64,000 nucleotides of DNA. Source: Puffinus mauretanicus (taxonomy: Eukaryota; Chordata; Aves; Procellariiformes; Procellariidae). Positions within the stretch are counted from its first letter, which is position 1. Every line of letters starts with the position of its first letter. This document shows positions 48,669 through 60,900 of this stretch, piece by piece. The notes under the pieces were generated by a model. It had not been told where the DNA came from. It worked only from the letters and a program-made list of their open reading frames with translations, and searched no databases. The DNA lies in NCBI GenBank assembly GCA_023333565.1, contig JAJKFH010002178.1:930001-994000 (forward strand), given 5' to 3'. The position numbers were made by a program, and so were the translations under genes.

Positions 48669-51600
48669 GGTGCAGTATATGGTATTGCTGGCCAATTTTA
48701 CCTTTTGATGGTATGATAAGAACAGAACAAGCCTGTACCACAGCAACCTACAATCTGAAGGACGTTTTTCTCTTTGATAATCAAATGTCTTCTCTAAACA
48801 GAAAAGAAAAATTTTGGTCAAAACCAAGTTTTTTCATCTGTAGCACCATGGTTTCAGAATAAGGAAAAAACCATGACTGAAAATTCTTAGAGCCAAATTT
48901 CAGGTTTCGGATAGTCCTCGTGCCTGACCCAGTGTATTTTCTTTTTCTGTATGGAGCCTATACTACAAACATAAATCGGTGAGAGTAAAGTAGAAACCAA
49001 CACCCTGTGATGCTAATCACAGATCTGGACATGTGTGTTACAGGAAGACCAGACTCATGTCCAGATCTTCCTTTTAATTAAAGCCTAATAATCTACCCAT
49101 CTGAGAGAAGCACTTTGCCCTTCCTTATGAGCAAGCAGTGTGTCCCCAGAAATGCAAAGTTTCTAACTGGGACAACGCAGCTATTTATCCAAAGAAGGGA
49201 TAACTATGTCTGAATTTACATGACTGCATGCCTCTCTCATTAGTTGTACTACTCTCATAGATGACAATGGTGACATAGCATGAGGTGCATTTCCTATGCA
49301 TGTTAAAAGACTGCAGAAATATTGATGTACAAAACCCTTTCCCTCAGCCCTGACTATTCTCAAGATCTTGATACGCTGAAGTCCTTAGGTAGACAATATA
49401 TGACCTTATGCAGTGCTGCTAACGTGTCCTTCATGTGATCCCTGCAGTTCTGCCCAGCATTATATCCAAAGCTGGCCCAACTGCAGAAGCACTACGACAG
49501 GGCATACAAGGCAACAGAGCCAGACCGACAGGGCCCAAGCCTCAGCATGGCTAGCAGTGAGGGCACGCCTAATTTCTTGCAAGATATTTTACAAGAAGTA
49601 GCTTTGCAATAGCCCATCACTAGATAAAATATTTGAACAGGGCTGGGGATAGGAACTGGATCTTAGGACTCCTTTCACCTGGTTTGGAGAAAGGGCGAGC
49701 CAGCATTTCAGCAATAATAGCATTTAGTTTAAGCAGAGCACCATTCACTGTTGGCAGAGCCGGCACTGGCTGTCGCAGGCAGCCTCAGCCAGCAAACCTC
49801 CCCATGTTAACTGGACTGTGTCTTTGAGAAGCACACACCCAATGTGCTGATCCCTAGCGCTGCCTTCCCACCCCAATTGCTAAATTTTGCTACCTTGCTG
49901 CAGCGGATGGTCCTTCATGCCTCAAGCAGAGCCTGGGAGAGTGATGCTGGAGCAGGCATGGTGGTCTGTCTGGATCTGGTCCTGGGAAAGGTCCCTGGAG
50001 TGTTTCTGTGCTGCAGGTAACGGACAAACGGGGGGAAAAATCACAGAACAAGGTCCTGAAATGTTAGCTCATGTTTATAAGCACAGCATAGCCCAAGCAG
50101 GTGGATTAAGGGCTGATGTTTACTGTCGGTGCAGAAATGTGAACTTTCGGGAACTACTGAATTCGGCAGGGTGACCAGGGTGTAAAGGAGAGAGCAGTGT
50201 TTGGATCCAGATGTGCACCTTGGAAGAGTTGGAGTGCATTCCTGCCAGCAACACAGGTTTCCCAGGGAAACACTTACCTTTAAGCACGATTTCATCCAGT
50301 GAGCTCCCAGTTTTAAAACTGGGCCCAAACAACTGCTCTCTGGGGAGGGCTCCAGGGCCCCTCCTGAAGAAAACATGCTAACCACATTAAGAATGGTGCT
50401 GAGCTTATTCCAAACCAACCCAGAGCAGACAGCCATGCGTCCTCCATAAGAACAACCGCCCTTCAAGCCAGGAAACCTCAAGGAGTTACCTGACAGAGCT
50501 GAACGAGCTGCCAATGAAGGTAAATTGCAGACTCGGGACTTGCTTCCACTCTCCTTGCTCATGTCCCGCTAACTCTGTGTGGACGCATGGGTTACCCTGT
50601 GTGGTACTCACCGGCTGTCCTCGTGGTCATGTCGGAAACACCAAGGATAGAGGAACAGAGCTTGGCTGTTGCAGCCTGTAACTCTGTTTTGTTCATCCTC
50701 TGGCTCTGCTGTACTAATAAGACTAAAATGCATTTACATAAGATTTCATCTTTAAGATCAGCAGGTAACCAAGCCCACAGAGATGCGCTATGATTATATA
50801 AACGCTTTCTGAGTAGAAATGCATCCCACTGCCCCACTGTCCTAAACTGTGTGCTCAGTTACTGAAGATTTAAATAATTCACATCTATATTCAAACAGCT
50901 CTCCTTTAGTGCAACTTGTACATTTAAATATCTCCTAACTGCAGTACATCTGAAATTAAAAGCCCTATACAGACAAACGCATTTACCGATGTGAGTAATT
51001 CATACTAAATATTAGTCAATGCAGGGAAACCTGACTTTCAGGCAGGGCCTTTCTGAGATGGAGAAGAGTCATCAGTTAGTCAGCCTGCGATGCCGGGGTT
51101 TTGGCTTTGTCTCCCAGCGTCACCAGCTCACCACGTACTTTATTTAGATTGTCCAGAAGCCAGTCTCACCCATAATCACCGGTGATACAAGATCTTCTCC
51201 GATACTTGAACACAGAACATGAAATGCATTAGGCTGACTAGCAGAAAACTAAATAGTCTCCAGAGCATTTGCTTTTAAATGAACATGCCATTTTGTGTAA
51301 CAAATGCAACTCGGTAGGTTTTTTGTTCATCTTAATTTTTCATTGAAAGTAAGAAAAACAAGTCTACCTGAAGATTGAACTACTGGCTGCTGCAATGCTG
51401 GGGAGGACTTTACTCACAATTAGAGTTGGCCTAAAAGCAATAAAAAACAACGTATCCTCTCTGGATTCTGTGCCTACATCATAAAAGATAAACTACCGCC
51501 CGATGTAGATAAAGATGTATGTGGCCTGTCCCCATTGCTTTAAAAATGGAAATGAAAAGCTGTTCCATGAGGACTGAACACCCAGGCAGTGCTCTAGTGT

Positions 51601-52369
51601 GATGTCGTTGCTGACTTCTACTGCAGTCGTGACGATGTCTGTGGGACTTTCAGCCCACGGGACGGGGAAGGCCTGAGAGTCACCGCTGCTCCTGTGGCTG
51701 GCACTGCAAAACACGGGTGCTGTGAGCGCTGCGGGGAGGGGGATGGCTGTGGGTGCGAGGATCAGCCACCGGCAAGGATGGCTCTTGCTCCCTTCCAGCC
51801 TGGAATTCTGTGGGCATCCACAGGTGCTTTCAATCTGATTTGAAGAATGCAGGGAACCTTCATGTAGTTCTAAAGAGACTTGAATCAGGCTGTTCCTTTT
51901 TAAATCCTTCTTTTCACTCCTTTCCCCTTTATCTTACTACCTGCTCAACTGGGACTACTTTGGTGTAGAACAGGCTGGATGACCCATTTTATGAGCAGGC
52001 AAAGTGAGGACTGAAGCCAGTTTGCCCCAGGCTACCTGCAAACCAGCAGCAGGGACAAGGGGCAGTCACAAGGTCCCAGGTCACTTTCACCCATGTTCTC
52101 ATCTGAATTGCCTGGTTTAACTGGCAGTTTTGATGAAAGTCACAACTCCACAGCCCACAGAGTCAGGTGGCAGAAACAGAGGTAAAAAGAAGGGGGTTTG
52201 AAGGAAAAAGAATTATCTCTTCTCAAGAATTTCCAGATAGGTCAGGCACGCGGCAACTCCTGTTTCAAGCAAAAGGACTTAGGAATAAAAAATGTCCCTT
52301 CCCGCAGAGTGGAAGAAGAATGAAAAAGGAAGCACTGGTGTGAGAGCAGGGAAGGAAAGCAGCATGGGG

Positions 52370-52510
52370 TCCCGGGGCGAGGGCCGCAGGTCGCTCCGGG
52401 GGGGTCTCCAGAGGGCACCTCACTGCCTTGCCTGGAGAGGTGCGTTTCCCCCCGCGGGTGATGGGCTGAACCTCCAGCTCGTGCCGGCCCCCATGTGCCC
52501 CGCAGCTCCT
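52370..52510. other. CpG/GC-rich patch
   Basis: CCCGGGGCGAGGGCCGCAGG, TCGCTCCGGGGGGG and CCCCCCGCGGGTGATGG give a locally high CpG density. Open frames on both strands here are a composition effect. A regulatory role is possible but unproven. Confidence 0.4.
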
Positions 52511-52639
52511 GCCCTGCCCTCCTGCCCTGCCCTTGGCCAGCTGCCAAGGGACAGGCAGGCAAAGGGGATGCCTCCAGCATCATGGGATTTCTGCTGTCAG
52601 AAACCATCCTGCAGCAACTTGACCGTCAACTTTACTGAT

Positions 52640-52745
52640 GTATATATATATATAAAAAAAAAAAAGATATAAATATTTATATAATTTACATATATAAGAT
52701 ATAAGATATAATATACTACATATCTATCACATGTATTTTATGTAT
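52640..52745. repeat. AT-rich low-complexity block
   Basis: TATATATATATATATAAAA is followed by degenerate ATATAAGATATAAGATATAA units. It is a diverged (TA)n microsatellite cluster. Confidence 0.85.
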
Positions 52746-54224
52746 ATTAAAAACAATACTCAGCTTGATAGTATACAACAAATGAACTGCATATATTTAA
52801 TTCTTGGTACAGCAAGTTGTTCGCAGCAGTGGTAATTTGTAAGTTTATTTTTCAAGAACTGACGATCACCAATCCTTTCTCCCTCCTCTCCCTGTCCCTT
52901 CAGAAGTCAGGTTTGATAGCTGTAGGCAATATCTGGAAGAAAGTAACCCTTTGCACCTTTTTTAGCGTCACATGGCTTTACCGGGAAAGCAAAGGGCTGC
53001 TTGTGGGGGCAGTAGCCCAGGGGTGGCAGGTGCAAGGTGGGGGCTCCTGGGAGTAGCATTGCCGCAGGGGTGAGGCACAGCAAGGTGCTCGGGGGTCTCG
53101 GAGACCTTACCTCTCCCTCAGAAATTAAGTGTGAAAGTCACGGTCATGGAAGGAAGCAATGTCGGGGGGCAGAGGGGACGCAGCAGGAGGCTTTTCCATG
53201 AGGAAAGTAGGAGTAGATGGGGCTGAAAAACCTGCTAGCTTCCCACAAAAGAAATTACCTTGTGAGGCTAGAATTTAAGTCGTTTAAGAGAGATGGTGTG
53301 GTCTTACTCATGCAGCTAATTAAAGGTTGCCTCACATAAAGGAGAGAAAAAAAAAAGTGTAACATTTACCGCAATAAAAATGATGAGTGATTTGTTTCCA
53401 AATTGTGCCAAAGACAAAAAACCCACAGAGCCAGCAAAGTTTTTCCCCTTCTCCTCCAGGGTACGAGGACTGCAGGCAGCCAGCTGCCTCCTGCCCAGGG
53501 GGCTGGCGCTGGTCAGGAGCAATTAAACACTAGATTATAATTGGGCTTCGCGAGCTACCTCTCTAATCAGTCATCAGCTGTACTGCTGCTGTCAAAGTAG
53601 CTTGGATGGTCTTCACTTAGCCTTTCTGTTTATTTATGGAGGGTTTGTATGGGTTTATTTTTATTTTAAGTGGAAGCTAGTGGCAAAATGGAAGGGCTAC
53701 CTACCATGCACAGCTATTTCAGCTGCTGTCCCTTTCCCAGGGCTGTTCTGTGCTCCCAGCTAGAGAGGGCTGGGAAGGTCCCGCAGATGAAGTGCCAGCC
53801 TGCTGTCTGCATGACCGGCACGATTGCACATGGCAATGCCTTTTTTTCCCGCTCTCCTTTGCTGCTGTGTATGGCGGTGAGCCTTGCGCCTCGGCGCCAA
53901 GGCAGGGGAGGAGGCTGCCTGCCATCCCCGGCCGGCAGCTCTGCCAAGGAGGCCTGGAAGATCTTCAGTCCCAGCAACTTGGAGCTGGACCACATCCTTT
54001 TCCTCCTTCCTCTCGTCTCAGGATGTTTTGGTCCCTGCTGTGACCCTGGCTGTGCCAGAGAGGAAGCGCTGGAGAGCTGTAACACCCCCGCACAGGCTGA
54101 GCAAGCTCTGCTGGGCAGCGGCGTGGGCTGGCGGAGATAAGCCCAGGTCCCTTGACCACGTCATGAAGTCATCATTTTTTAATGTATATTTGTGCATGTT
54201 ACAGAATCCAGATGTATTCACAGG

Positions 54225-54505
54225 CTCACAGAACATCGGAGGTTGGCAGGCACCTCCAGAGGCCACCCCATCCAACCTCTCTGCTAAAGCAGGGTCAGCT
54301 AGAGCGTGTTCGCTTGGGTTTCAGTATCTCCACGGACAGAGACACCACAGCCTCTCCTGGCAACCTGTTGCAGCGTTAGATCGCCTCCACAGTAGAAGAA
54401 GGTTTTTCTTATGCTTAAACAGAATCTCCTGTATTTCAGTGTGTGTCCGTTGCCACTTGTCCTGTCACTGCATATCACTGAGAAGAGCCTGGCTCCCCCC
54501 CATCA
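54225..54505 (-). mobile_element. CR1 LINE 3' fragment, - strand
   Basis: As written on + it begins CACAGAACATCGGAGGTTGG and CAGGCACCTCCAGAGGCCAC, and continues with TAAAGCAGGGTCAGCTAGAG, TATCTCCACGGACAGAGAC and CAACCTGTTGCAGCG, ending GAGAAGAGCCTGGCTCC. This is the reverse complement of the 3' untranslated region of an avian CR1 subfamily different from the 29.6 kb copy. It includes only the 3' few hundred bases and lacks coding capacity. An overlapping + strand open frame is spurious. Confidence 0.85.
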
Positions 54506-57183
54506 CCTATTTTTATATTTGTATGGGTTTTTTTAATACCCTATTTTTAATAGAAAAATAAAAGAAGCCTTCTGTAACTGAACCAAGACCTGAGCCAAAT
54601 AACACACAAAGGAAGAGAGGCAAACTGCCAGGAAAGCAAAAGTGGAATGCAAAGCTATGTGGTAAAATATGTAGTTAGCTTGTCTGTCTGCATATGAGAG
54701 CATCAAGAAGATTTGTTGTCGGATGCTAACAAACTTCCTTGGATCATATATTTACATATGTCCTAAAGTGTGTGTTTCAGACAGAGTGAAAAGGATTCTC
54801 ACTGGGCTAACACCACCCTAATCCCCCACTACATTTCAAAAGCTTGCACTACTACAAAGCACGTCTGAAACTTCAAAATGAGAAGGCATTAGAGGCTTTC
54901 AGATGGGGCAGGGAGAAGCTGCCTCACCGTGGCTGCACAAACCACTGCTCTTGGCACTTCAGAAGCAACGTCCATTTGAAACACCCACCTATCTGAGGCC
55001 CCTGCGTTCCTGCTGGACAAAGGTTGGTGATACTATAAACAGCAGCAAACAGCTTCTTGCAGTGGAAAATATCCGACAGCCTTAAGTACAAGTACACATT
55101 CACCCACATCCTACCACGTCCATTAATGCAGGTAATGTTACTGCAATTAAAAACCGTGCATTTTCCAAGAAACCACAGTTAACCCATCTGTTTAGAATAG
55201 CTTATCAGAATAACATCTCAGATGCCGCTATGTGGTAAGCACTGGCGAATAACAATGTTTTTAATGGTAAGTACTGCATGTAACATTCTCACTTGAAGAC
55301 CTTTGTGCATTAAGGAATTTTCCTTCCGAATAGTTCCATTTAATTTCTGCATTTTCATTTAATTCGATGTGCAGTAGAAATATGCACAAGCCAGAGTCAG
55401 GTGTTTTTATTATCCTCTGCTTAGGGTAAAGGATTACAGTAAAACAGTCTCAAAATCTCACTGAAAGACATTTGGATTTTTTTAGACCTTTTCTGAACCC
55501 ACATCCATAGCTACATCCACCACATTGCTCTTGATGAACTGCTGTTGTACTTGCCATCAGTTAAAGGACATTTTTATACGATACTGCAGCACCAAGTGAA
55601 TGAGACCAGTGGCTCTGGGTAGTGCATGCTGCTGGGCAGTACCATGCACTGAGCCCCAGCCTTCCTCCCTCTGTGTTGATTTATGCCTTATTAAAGCCTG
55701 AACTCCTGTTTGTAAGTTGAAAAACCCGTTGGAAATTTTGGCTTCAAAACGTCAAACGCTTGCTCATATACGATGATGAAGGGAAATAATGCAATCTTTA
55801 AAAGAAACCAAAACTCCAGGGAAGACTGAGGTTATGTTGGCTCTGATTTTCACGGCCATCCATCACCTGTGTTGCATTTGGGGGAAAAAGACTTCACAGG
55901 CAATATCTTATTTATTGGTAACATATAAAAGAAAATATTTGCAGATGAGTCTAATAACAGAGACAGAGGCTTCACATTGCTGCTTTATACAGAGGTAAAA
56001 CCCTTCCTGCTGGCAGGTTACCAAGCAGGAGGGCAAACATCCACCATGTGTAGGAGGCCTTACAAGCGTCGTGGATAATAAATGCCAATCAAGCACGTAT
56101 TTTTGGTAAAGTATGAAATAATTCTTCTGCCTAAAGCCATGAATTTCCTCAAAAAGTTTACAAGGAAGAGATGGAAACAAAGATTTCTGCTTTTATGTCC
56201 CAGTTTCTTACAGACTCCCTTTTTTGGTTATAGATAAAACAATTCATCTTGTTAGGAATGCATTTTCTTCCTGTTCCTGGACATGCAAAATGGCTTTATT
56301 ATAATAAGACATTATTATGTTTGTATCATTTATTGACATCTCTGAAGTCTTTTAAGAACCATGGATGAAAGGTGCAATGCAAGTGCCAAGCACATCATAA
56401 ATTATTAAATATTTCTTCAAAATCTGCTTGCTCGGTCTTCGTTTCATCTACTGATACCAGATTTCAGAGCGAGATACACAAAAGGCCTTTATGAAACTTT
56501 CCCCTCCTTGCCATAGTGCCTGTGCTGTGCAGGAGGAGGCAGAATCAGAATAAATCAGAATATACACTGTTTTCTGCAAGGTACAGAAGAGACACTTCCC
56601 GGGTGACCTGAAGTCGCCCTGTACCTGAGCAATGTTACAGGCCTCTCAGTTCTCTCAAATTCAAAACCAAAAAAAAAAAAAAGAAAGAAATGTATAGGTT
56701 GGTTATTTGCACTTACACCATTTGAATTTGTGTCTTTCAGAGCGTCGCTGCAAGGAAGGGATCCTGAGGGCAGCGAGGTTAAAAGTAAGCAGCAGCCGTG
56801 CACAGCCCTGCCGTGCCGCTGTGAACAGCCGTGCCTGGGTAAAGCAAATTATGCAGCTGCTGCTGGGCATTTAAAATGTATATGAACAAACTGTCAGTCC
56901 AAGACCTAAAACTTATTCAGTTATTCAAACTAATTCAATTCCATCACCCAGCTCTGACACCCCCGGCACTTGCTGCAGACCATTTTAATGGGAAGTGATA
57001 TGTAAGTCCAAACACCTGGGAGGCGGGCGGCGGGGGGATTTTTCTGATACAACAGTCATCACCATGGTTGTTAACAGCGCTGGCATTTATGTGATCCTAA
57101 TTACGTTGTAAGCGTAAGACAGGAGAGGGAGGTTCACACTCCTCTTCCTGCACTGCTCTCGCACCGTCTGCAGGCTCCCACCA

Positions 57184-57218
57184 CCCCGTGCGTCCCCCCC
57201 ACCCCGTACACCCCCCCC
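57184..57218 (-). repeat. C-rich block; G-quadruplex motif on the minus strand
   Basis: C runs at 57184-57187, 57194-57200, 57202-57205 and 57211-57218 give four G tracts of at least four on the minus strand, with loops of 6, 1 and 5. This fits the canonical intramolecular G-quadruplex pattern. Confidence 0.75.
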
Positions 57219-57734
57219 ACTGCCCAATACGCCCCGCACAGCCTCCAGCACTGCACTGACCGTTACAGCCGGCTGTGCTGCCTCACTCACCCTGCGCACA
57301 GACACGGGCAACACATTTTGTGTCTTGAATCCCTGGTAGGACTTGCATCAGTATCGTTCAAGCCTTCAGCATCTCTTAGGTCAGACCAAGATACCAAAGA
57401 GTAGCCTGAAAGAAAACGATTGTTTGTGAGAAAATGTTAGAAGTAGTGAACTTTCCCCTCTGTTAGTTAACTCTCGTTGAACCGCAGACTGTTGTGACTG
57501 TTAGCAGACCTGATAGGGCCACTCACCTTATTTACATTCATATATCTTTGTGAGAGCGGTAAGAGCACGGAAGGAGGTCTTGCCTTGAGACCAAGTTCTG
57601 ATTTATGCTAAATTTCCCATCTGCAGATGTTGTCCTCCAGGATTTTCAAACACCAGTAAAGTCTAGACATGGACATTTTGGTTCCAAAACAATATTGCAT
57701 TAATTGTGCATGAAGATAAATTACGAACTGGCTC

Positions 57735-57900
57735 TCTGGTAGATTCTAAAGTATGGTTACTAATGGGGCTAGATCCAGCAGGGTTCTTACAGGACTGAGT
57801 CTTGGGCCAACATTATTTAATTTGTTTTTAATCAATATTCCAAAAGATGATAAGATAAGATCTTCAACAGCAGTGTTTGCAGATGCTGTACTGGTTGCCC
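57735..57900 (+). mobile_element. Probable ancient CR1/LINE reverse-transcriptase fragment
   Basis: In the + frame it reads SLGPTLFNLF, then a diverged INIPKDDK, and further VFADAVL. This pattern resembles the conserved QGSVLGPILFNLFINDL...KFADDT segment of CR1 reverse transcriptase (the catalytic ADD region, here ADA). The copy is very decayed and short and is not functional. It could also belong to the related L3/L2 lineage. Confidence 0.55.
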
Positions 57901-60900
57901 AGCACTGAGCAGCGAGCAGGACAGGTTGTGGCTGCTTACTGAGCTGGGCTGAATGCCACATGTCAATGATTTTTTGGGTATGCAGGAACCTACCGCCCCA
58001 ATGGGATAATTCAGGGTTGCAGGGAAAGGCTGGTTCCCACGTGCCATATGGGCTCAGTGTGCACCCCACCTTGAAGGGAAGTAGTCGGAGCTGTGTCTCT
58101 GTAGAAAACACAGCGGTGGTCATGGTCAGTGCATGCAGGAGAGCGAGCGGGGTGATTTTTGGCCTTGCTGAAGGACACGGTCCAGCTGCAAGGGATGTCG
58201 CAGCAGCATCCCAACACCTCTGTGTCGTGCAAAGCCTGGGCTGCATGCTGTTTGGCTGCTGGGATGTGGCCTTTGGGGTGTGCGATGGCTCAGCCCGGCT
58301 AAAACCTCTGCCTGCAGGATGCACTGGGGGGCCCCCAGACAACTTAATAACCTGTGATTTACCAGGGGCCAGGCTGAGATTACTTAATGCTCATTACTTA
58401 AACTGTGCAGGGCTCTGCTGAGATGCTGTTGCTTATTCCAAAGCTGCACCCACCAAGGTCAGAAATCTGACAGGTGGAAGGCAAAACAGAAATGAAGGGA
58501 CGTAGTTCAGGCTTTATATCCTGTTAACGGCCAAGCCAAGAGCAGAACCCATGCTACCCCTGCCCCCAGCCTTGCACCCAGGCCGAGCCTTTGACCTTGC
58601 TCTTGCAGCCGCGGCAATGAAACAGAAAACCAGCTTTTAATGAAGTTTATGCGATCAAGCGGGTTTCTTAAATACAATGGTAGTTTTCAGCAACTTGCAA
58701 AGCAATTCTTCGTTTGCTAGTCAAGGTTTTCTTTGCCATTAAGAGGGTTGTTGTTGATATTTTCTTTTTTTTTTTTATATGTAAAGCTTTAAATTTGCAG
58801 CTTCTTCGTCCACACAGGCCTACTGTGCCAGCTCATTTAAAATAAGGCGGAGACCCAGCCTTCTGCCTTGAACAGGAGGGGTTCCTCCAAACACAGAAAG
58901 CTGCAGGTCCAGCCCCCGGCTGCAGCAGCAGTGCCTACCAAAGGGGCCGGGAGTGCACCAGGGCATTTCAGACCCAAAGGAGCCATGTTATTCATGTTCC
59001 CCCTTCCCAAAACATGCAGCTGAAAAAGCAAAGGGAAAAAAAGGAACAAAGAAAAAAATGGCGTCCTTTAGAAGACGTTTTTGACAGCATTGATACACAG
59101 GTTAACCCTGGACTTTGTTTCATCACATGAACATAAGGCAATAAATTGCACAGCAGTGCAAACACCAGTCTCCTCTGCTTTCGCCATGTAGGCTTTCCTC
59201 CACAGAGAATAATGCCGAGGGGATGCCAGAGTGGGACAGCTGCATCCTTCTGACACACCAAACGTTTTCTGGGGTGGACAAGCAATGCTATATGTCAGTA
59301 GGTGAAAGTGCTCTTGACTTTATTTTGTATCATGCACGAGCACAAATGGTGATCGTGGTCAAAAGATTAGATACTGCAGATTCCTCAACAAGAATTTTCC
59401 TGATGAAAAATTACTTTCTTTTGGCATTTGTTGTGCATCTCAAATGAACCAGTTATCAGAACAGAAAAAATGTTCCTGCTTCTTTTCAAGTCAATAGTGT
59501 TTTCACTTGCCACTAACATCTTGCAGCTGTGCAAAAAAAAGCCACAAACGTGACTGTGGAGCTCGTTCATTTTACCTTTCAGAGGTAAAACCTGTACGTA
59601 TCTAAAATATTCTCAGATTCCTTTGCCAGACTCACTGAAAAAAGCACAGTTCACTTCAAACATTGATGTAATTATAATTTTCTCACATTAAAGGGCTTTA
59701 TTTGCTTAGGTCTTTTTGAATTATTGTATTGCATGTAATAGGAAGAATAAGCATCATTAATTCATTATCTTATTACTATTTAGCATGTAAATTGCAGTAG
59801 GGCAAGAAGGACCTTATAATGCAAACATTGGCCCTTCAGAAATGCAAAGCGTACAATCAGAGTGTGATTCCCGGCACAGGGACACCCGGGACCAGCGGAG
59901 CAAGGGGAGACTACCCAAGGAGAGGGAGGATGGGGGCCCAGCAGTCTCCTAGCTGGTTCCTTTCTTCTTTCCACACCTTTGCACATTGGGAGCAAACACC
60001 TATGGCCTGAATATCCCAGGGACAGATACGAGGGAGAAGCGTCCCTATGGCTTTTATCTCCCAGCCAGACTGCAAAGATGGCCTTGAATTTAGATAGGGC
60101 TCGGCAGAGTGCTGCACACTGGTGCGAGCCAAACTAAGCAGCGTAGGACCAGTTTGGAAAAAATAATCTCTCTTTCTCGGTATAAGGAGATAAATCCATG
60201 GTTTAGGTTTCAGGCCACTTTGGGGAAGGGAGGGAAAATGCAGGTTGTGATCACATCTGGTTTTGCCTGCTCTCTCAGTAAATGGGAGATATAGGTAGGA
60301 ATAGCTGGTAACAGCTGAGTTTCACTTAAAATAGCAGTAGGTCACACTCACACGATGCTTTTCGAAGAGGGCAAGGTCTGGTGCTAGCTGTAAATGGGGA
60401 GAGCAGCATGTGGGAAGCAACTCAATTGACAGGCAAGGACCCGAGAGGTCACGTAATAGGGTTCAAAGTCTGTTTAACCATGCAAAGCCGAGCTGGGAAA
60501 GTGCCTAATAAAGCATCAGCTAGGTAAGGCACAGCTTTCTGCGTCAAATCACGCTGTCTGTGCTAAATCACTGGAAAAGCAAGCCCTCCGCACAGCGGCC
60601 ACGCTGTTAATGGGTCTCGTCCCTGCGCTGCCCCCCACCATCACACGCATGGGCAGGCACATGGAGGCCCCCCACCGCCCCGCTTCACATGCCCCCTTCC
60701 CCACGTCCCACGGGGAGGGGGGAACGGCGAGAGCAGGCACAGGCAGCTGTGGCCAGGCTCCTGATAAGAAAACCTGGGGATTTATGTGGTTCTTGTAACC
60801 AGATCTTTGGTCCCCAGAGGGCTTGAATGCACTTTGCTGGGTGTGTTTTGCCACCTGCCTGGACAGGCTTGCAGCCTGCCCTCTCCTTGCAGGCTGCGCC

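Noticed and set aside
53884..54561. 225-codon + strand open frame
   Set aside because: Its second half runs through the antisense CR1 3' fragment and its first half is GC-rich sequence. No domain is seen.
57018..57037. G-rich run as a second quadruplex
   Set aside because: Tracts are GGG, GGG, GG and GGGGGG with short interruptions; it does not give four clean tracts of three.
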